NCBI RefSeq assembly: GCF_001613445.1
Contig: NZ_BDCJ01000018.1
Coordinates: 62,001-126,000, forward strand
Direction: 5' to 3'
DNA from: Nocardia grenadensis NBRC 108939
GTDB taxonomy: Bacteria > Actinomycetota > Actinomycetes > Mycobacteriales > Mycobacteriaceae
Length of the DNA: 64,000 nt
Made by a program: the position numbers and the translations under genes
Part shown: positions 60,363 through 64,000 of the stretch, in pieces
How positions within the stretch are numbered: position 1 is the stretch's first letter
How the letters are laid out: every line of letters begins with the position of its first letter
Notes under the pieces: generated by a model
What the model saw: the letters and a program-made list of their open reading frames with translations, nothing else
Told to the model about the DNA's origin: nothing
The model's database searches: none

Positions 60363-61747
60363 GGGCGCTGTCCGGACGACCGGAACACAAGAGACGGGGA
60401 CGCGGTGTCCTGGCCTTGGTCTTCGCGACCGTGCTGGCCGTTCTGGCCGGGGGTTGTACGAGCGCCCCGGAGACCAAGAGCCTGATGGACCAGGTCGCGA
60501 CGGCAGCCGTAGGGCCGGACGGCCTGCTCGACGGCAAACCCTACGACGGCACCACGATCCGCCTGCTCACCTGCTGTGCCACCGTGCCGCAGTTCGCCGC
60601 GCTGCACCAGCGCACCGCGGAGTTCACCGAGCGCACCGGTATCGAGGTCGAATGGTCGAATATCCCCTACGCGGCCTACCTGCAGAAGATCGTGGCCGAG
60701 AGCGCCATCGGTGGCGGCACCTACGACGCGCTCATCTGGCCGGACGCCTGGGGCCCGTCGCTGAAGATCGGGGTCCAGCCGCTGAACGAGGTGATGGCCG
60801 CCCACGGGGTGACCATGGACGATTTCTCCGGGCCGTTCAAGGAGGCCGCGTCCGCCGGTGATCCGGAGACAACCTACGGGATGCCGCTGCGCGGTTTCTC
60901 CTACAACCTCTTCTACCGCAAGGACATCTACGCGAAGCTGGGCCTGGAACCGCCCACGACGTGGGCGGAATACTATCGCCAGCTGGAGACGATCAAGCGG
61001 GCCACCCCGGAATATCCGGTGGCCGGTCAGTTCAACCGACGCAACGGCCAGAACCTGAACACCTGGCTGGCCATGCTGTGGAGCAACGGCGCGGAACTTC
61101 TCGACGAGAACGGCGACGCGGCATTCGACACCCCGGCAGGAGTAGCCGCGACCGAGAAGTACCTGGAGTCGTTCCGCGCGGGCTACAGCCCGCCGGAATC
61201 GTCGAACTGGAGCGAGCTGGAATCCACCAAAGCCTTCCAGAACGGCGATGCAGCCACCGTATTCACCTGGTCCTGGCATATGGAGGATTTCGTCAACCCG
61301 ACGAAAGCGGCCCCCGAGTTGGCCGGCAATGTGGGCGTAGCACCGATGCCGGGCTTCCCCGGCCACGAGGCGCAGAGCTACGCCTACACCTGGCTGGCCG
61401 GCGTCATGAACACGTCGAACAACCAGGGCGCGGCCTGGGAGTACGTGAAGTGGATGACTGACGCGGCGACCGAACGCGCTATCGCGCTGGACAAATCGTC
61501 GCCGGCGACGAGCACCGGGATCACCATGCACGATTCGAACATGCTCGATCCCGAGGTCAACGCGGCCAACAACGACCTGCCCCGGCGACAATACGAAGCG
61601 CTGCAGTCCGCCCGCGCCATACCGATGAACCTGGATTGGCCCCGGATCATGGATGTGCTGGCCGTGGCCGTCAGCAATATGGCCAACGGCGACGATGTGC
61701 GCGAGCAACTCACCGACGCGGCACGCCGAATCGACGATCTCGACTGA
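60359..61747 (+). CDS. Extracellular solute-binding lipoprotein
   Basis: 462 residues. Signal peptide with lipobox LAGGC; lipidated Cys33. A family 1 (sugar-type) binding protein: TIRLLTCCATVPQFAALHQRTAEFTERTGIEVEW start, YDALIWPDAWG, GMPLRGFSYNLFYRKDIYAKLGLEPPTTWAEYY and FTWSWHMEDFVNPTKAAPELAGNVGVAPMPGFPG. It sets the substrate range of the importer; the ligand cannot be told from sequence, though the family binds sugars, polyols and glycerol phosphates. Confidence 0.93.
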   Translation: MRALSGRPEHKRRGRGVLALVFATVLAVLAGGCTSAPETKSLMDQVATAAVGPDGLLDGKPYDGTTIRLLTCCATVPQFAALHQRTAEFTERTGIEVEWSNIPYAAYLQKIVAESAIGGGTYDALIWPDAWGPSLKIGVQPLNEVMAAHGVTMDDFSGPFKEAASAGDPETTYGMPLRGFSYNLFYRKDIYAKLGLEPPTTWAEYYRQLETIKRATPEYPVAGQFNRRNGQNLNTWLAMLWSNGAELLDENGDAAFDTPAGVAATEKYLESFRAGYSPPESSNWSELESTKAFQNGDAATVFTWSWHMEDFVNPTKAAPELAGNVGVAPMPGFPGHEAQSYAYTWLAGVMNTSNNQGAAWEYVKWMTDAATERAIALDKSSPATSTGITMHDSNMLDPEVNAANNDLPRRQYEALQSARAIPMNLDWPRIMDVLAVAVSNMANGDDVREQLTDAARRIDDLD

Positions 61748-61782
61748 GCGAGCGCCCTCGCTTCCACACGAAAGCCGAATGT

Positions 61783-62814
61783 ATGACTTTGAAAGACAGT
61801 GCCTTCCTGCCCTATACCGATCCGGAGGAGTTCATCGTCGAGTGGACCGACCGCATCTGGGTGCAGCGCGGGGTCGGACTGATCAGGCAGAATTACGCCC
61901 CCGACGCGATCGTGCACGGCGCCTACGGCACCGGGGTCGGCGTGGAACCCGTGGTCGCCTCCACCCTGGCCAAGATCAGCGCCTTCCCGGACCGGGTGGG
62001 CCAGGCCGAGGACGTGGTGTGGGAAGCCCGCGGTGACGACGCGTTCCTCAGTTCGCATCGCATCTTCAGCAGCGGCACGAACTCCAAGCACACCGTCTAC
62101 GGACCGCCCACCCATCGCCGGTTCTCACACCGGACCATCGCGAACTGCCTCTATCGCAACGGAGTGATGGAGGAGGAGTGGGTGATCCGCGACGAACTCG
62201 CCGTGGCCCAGGACCTCGGCCTGGATCCGTTCGAGGTGGCGCGCACCCTCGCCTTCCGCGGTTTCACCGGTTCGGCCGCTCGCGAGAAAGCGGTGCAACC
62301 CCTCACCGCCGGCGATTCGGGCGCCCGCCCCGATACCCACCGCGACGAATGCGCCTTCGTCCTGGACATGTTCGACACCGTGCCGGGCCAGGCCATGTTC
62401 CACCGGATCGACGAGTATATCGCCCGCGATATCACCTGCCACACGGTCGGCAACCGCACGCTCACCCGGCCGCGGAACTACCAGGAATCGTGGATGGACC
62501 TGCTCGCGCCCTTCCCCGATGCCCGGATCGAGGTGCGCGACATCGTGGCCAATGATTCGGCGCCGCACGGCGGGCTGCGGGTAGGTGTCGTCTGGTGGCT
62601 CACCGGTACCTACTCGGGACTGCCGGTTCTCGGCCCGGCCACCGGGTCCCGGGTCGAAATTCTCGGGTCCTCGCAGTTCCGGCTGCGCGAGGGCCGCATC
62701 GTCGAGGAGTGGCGGGTCTACGACCAACTCGCCGTCCTGGCCCAGCTCGCCCGCGCCCGCGGCGACGAACCCACCGCGGCGGCGGCCGCCGCCTCCGCTC
62801 CGGAAAGGCAGTGA
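61783..62814 (+). CDS. Tandem NTF2/SnoaL-like protein inside the importer operon
   Basis: 343 residues with two cone-fold units. The first (about 10-150) includes FIVEWTDRIWVQRGVGLIRQNYAPDAIVHGAYG; the second (about 190-320) includes HRIDEYIARDITCHTVGNRTLTRPRNYQESWMDLLAPFPDARIEVRDIVAN and REGRIVEEWRVYDQLAVL. SnoaL-like folds act as isomerases, dehydratases or hydrolases on small molecules. Its place between the binding protein and the ATPase ties it to the imported compound. No ribosome binding site is obvious before the ATG. The exact reaction is unknown. Confidence 0.8.
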   Translation: MTLKDSAFLPYTDPEEFIVEWTDRIWVQRGVGLIRQNYAPDAIVHGAYGTGVGVEPVVASTLAKISAFPDRVGQAEDVVWEARGDDAFLSSHRIFSSGTNSKHTVYGPPTHRRFSHRTIANCLYRNGVMEEEWVIRDELAVAQDLGLDPFEVARTLAFRGFTGSAAREKAVQPLTAGDSGARPDTHRDECAFVLDMFDTVPGQAMFHRIDEYIARDITCHTVGNRTLTRPRNYQESWMDLLAPFPDARIEVRDIVANDSAPHGGLRVGVVWWLTGTYSGLPVLGPATGSRVEILGSSQFRLREGRIVEEWRVYDQLAVLAQLARARGDEPTAAAAAASAPERQ

Positions 62815-62815
62815 C

Positions 62816-63898
62816 ATGGCAGAAGTCAGTTACCAGAAGGCGACCCGCCGCTACGCCGGGTCCGACAGCGCCGCCGTCGACCGCCTGGACCTGGATATCG
62901 CCGACGGCGAATTCCTGGTGCTGGTCGGACCGTCCGGCTCGGGTAAGACCACCGCGCTGCGCATGCTGGCCGGGCTCGAGGACGTCGACGACGGGTCGAT
63001 CTCCATCGGCGACCGCGATGTCACCTTCGTCCAGCCGAAGGAACGCGATATCGCCATGGTGTTCCAGTCCTACGCGCTGTACCCGCATATGACCGTCGGC
63101 GACAATATGGGCTTCGCCCTGAAGCTCCAGGGCGTACCGAAGGACACCATCCGGCAGAAGGTCGCCGATGCGGCGAAGATGCTGGACCTCGCCCCGTTCC
63201 TCGATCGCAAGCCCAAGGCGCTCTCCGGCGGGCAGCGCCAGCGCGTGGCGATGGGCCGGGCGATCGTCCGCGATCCGGCGGTGTTCCTGATGGACGAGCC
63301 GCTGTCGAATCTCGATGCCAAACTGCGCGTGGAGACCCGCGCCAATATCGCCTCGCTGCAGCAGCGGCTGGCCACCACCACGGTCTACGTCACCCACGAT
63401 CAGGTCGAGGCCATGACGATGGGCCACCGGGTGGCGGTGCTGAAAGACGGTGTGCTGCAACAGGTGGCGACCCCGCGCGAACTGTACGACCGTCCGGCCA
63501 ATGCCTTCGTGGCGGGTTTCATGGGCTCGCCCGGCATGAACCTCACGACCTTGAGCGTATGCGCCGACGGAGTCGAGATCGGCGATTGCACCGTCCCGGT
63601 GGCGCGGTCGGCGGTCGCGGATCTGCGCGAGATCGTGTGCGGGATCCGGCCGGAGACACTGCGGTTGATCGGCGAAGAAGACGAGGGCTTCGCACTCACC
63701 GTGGAACTGGTCGAGGAGCTGGGCGCGGATGCGTATGTCTACGGCACCGTGCTGAGCCCGTCCGGACCGCATCGGGTGAATGTCCGGGTCGACGGCCGGA
63801 CCCCGCCACGAATCGGGCAGACGGTGCGCGTCGGTGTCCGCAACCATGAGGAAGTGCATCTGTTCCATCCGGATACGGGCGCTCGCCTGGCGGCCTGA
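62816..63898 (+). CDS. ABC transporter ATPase (MalK/UgpC-like)
   Basis: 360 residues. Walker A GPSGSGKT (38-45), Q-loop VFQSYALYPHM, signature LSGGQRQR, Walker B VFLMDEPLSNLD, H-loop VTHDQ. The C-terminal OB-type regulatory domain (about 240-360) is of the MalK/UgpC group. It powers the importer. ATG lies 1 base after the NTF2-like stop (TGACATG). Confidence 0.95.
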   Translation: MAEVSYQKATRRYAGSDSAAVDRLDLDIADGEFLVLVGPSGSGKTTALRMLAGLEDVDDGSISIGDRDVTFVQPKERDIAMVFQSYALYPHMTVGDNMGFALKLQGVPKDTIRQKVADAAKMLDLAPFLDRKPKALSGGQRQRVAMGRAIVRDPAVFLMDEPLSNLDAKLRVETRANIASLQQRLATTTVYVTHDQVEAMTMGHRVAVLKDGVLQQVATPRELYDRPANAFVAGFMGSPGMNLTTLSVCADGVEIGDCTVPVARSAVADLREIVCGIRPETLRLIGEEDEGFALTVELVEELGADAYVYGTVLSPSGPHRVNVRVDGRTPPRIGQTVRVGVRNHEEVHLFHPDTGARLAA

Positions 63899-63914
63899 GC
63901 TGCCCCTTCACCGT

Positions 63915-63944
63915 GCGCCGGCCGGGCTCCGCCCCGGCCGGCGC
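63915..63944 (+). terminator. Terminator after the importer operon
   Basis: GCGCCGGCCGGG (63915-63926) pairs perfectly with CCCGGCCGGCGC (63933-63944), 16 bp after the ATPase stop, followed by ATTGTG. The remaining 56 bases to the window end show no gene. Confidence 0.7.
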
Positions 63945-64000
63945 ATTGTGCTGTCCGCGCCCGGCACGGCTTCCGGCGCGTCGGCGCAGTTCCCGGATAT

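Overview
The window is very GC-rich actinobacterial DNA. Gene order follows the Mycobacterium tuberculosis segment from about Rv2065 to Rv2125 (cobH, cobIJ, cobK, cobL, Rv2073c/Rv2074-like pair, pepE, Rv2090, Rv2091c-like, helY, tatC, tatA, pafC, pafB, pafA, prcA, prcB, pup, dop, Rv2113-like, mpa, lppK-like, trmI, Rv2119-like, hisG, hisE, metH, Rv2125-like). With the style of the accessory genes this points to Nocardia or a close relative in the Mycobacteriales. All functional calls come from reading the translated sequence and from remembered family motifs; no database search was run.

Layout. 1-6.9 kb: late corrin-ring genes (cobH partial, cobIJ; then cobK and cobL on the other strand, with a secreted protein where M. 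tuberculosis has cobM), an SDR and an F420-type PPOX protein. 7.0-8.6 kb: a divergent TetR/oxidoreductase pair. 8.8-24.3 kb: a conserved core with a peptidase, an exonuclease, helY, tatCA, pafBC and the Pup-proteasome genes pafA, prcA, prcB, pup and dop. 24.4-31.6 kb: membrane and accessory genes lying between dop and mpa. 31.8-37.8 kb: mpa, a His/Asp-rich lipoprotein, trmI, a RecB-type nuclease, hisG and hisE. 38.0-41.6 kb: a three-gene operon (2OG-Fe(II) oxygenase, SAM methyltransferase, carnitine-type acyltransferase). 42.0-51.8 kb: HAD phosphatase, Ser/Thr kinase, metH, PAC2 protein, a resolvase-fold protein divergent from an XRE/TPR regulator, and an M15 peptidase. 52.0-63.9 kb: a LacI-linked catabolic island with a five-gene enzyme operon on the minus strand and a leader ORF/ABC importer/NTF2-like operon on the plus strand.

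The two best candidates for undescribed biology are the LacI-linked island (bicupin, alpha/beta hydrolase, HisD-family dehydrogenase, SDR, HpcH/HpaI aldolase plus importer) and the oxygenase/methyltransferase/carnitine-acyltransferase operon. The first has recurring ATACGTAT-type palindromes upstream of regulator and transporter, and a small translationally coupled leader ORF. The second contains the three chemistries needed to make and acylate a carnitine-like compound.

Two families of structured intergenic repeats punctuate the window. Family A (18.2, 20.1-20.7 and 36.2 kb) has stems whose bases change in compensating pairs between copies. Family B (11.8 and 37.9-38.05 kb) ends exactly over the stop codons of two unrelated genes. 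Several genes lack a ribosome binding site and have a TAnnnT box 6-7 nt before the start codon, as expected for leaderless transcripts. I saw no rRNA, tRNA, insertion sequence, prophage or true CRISPR array.
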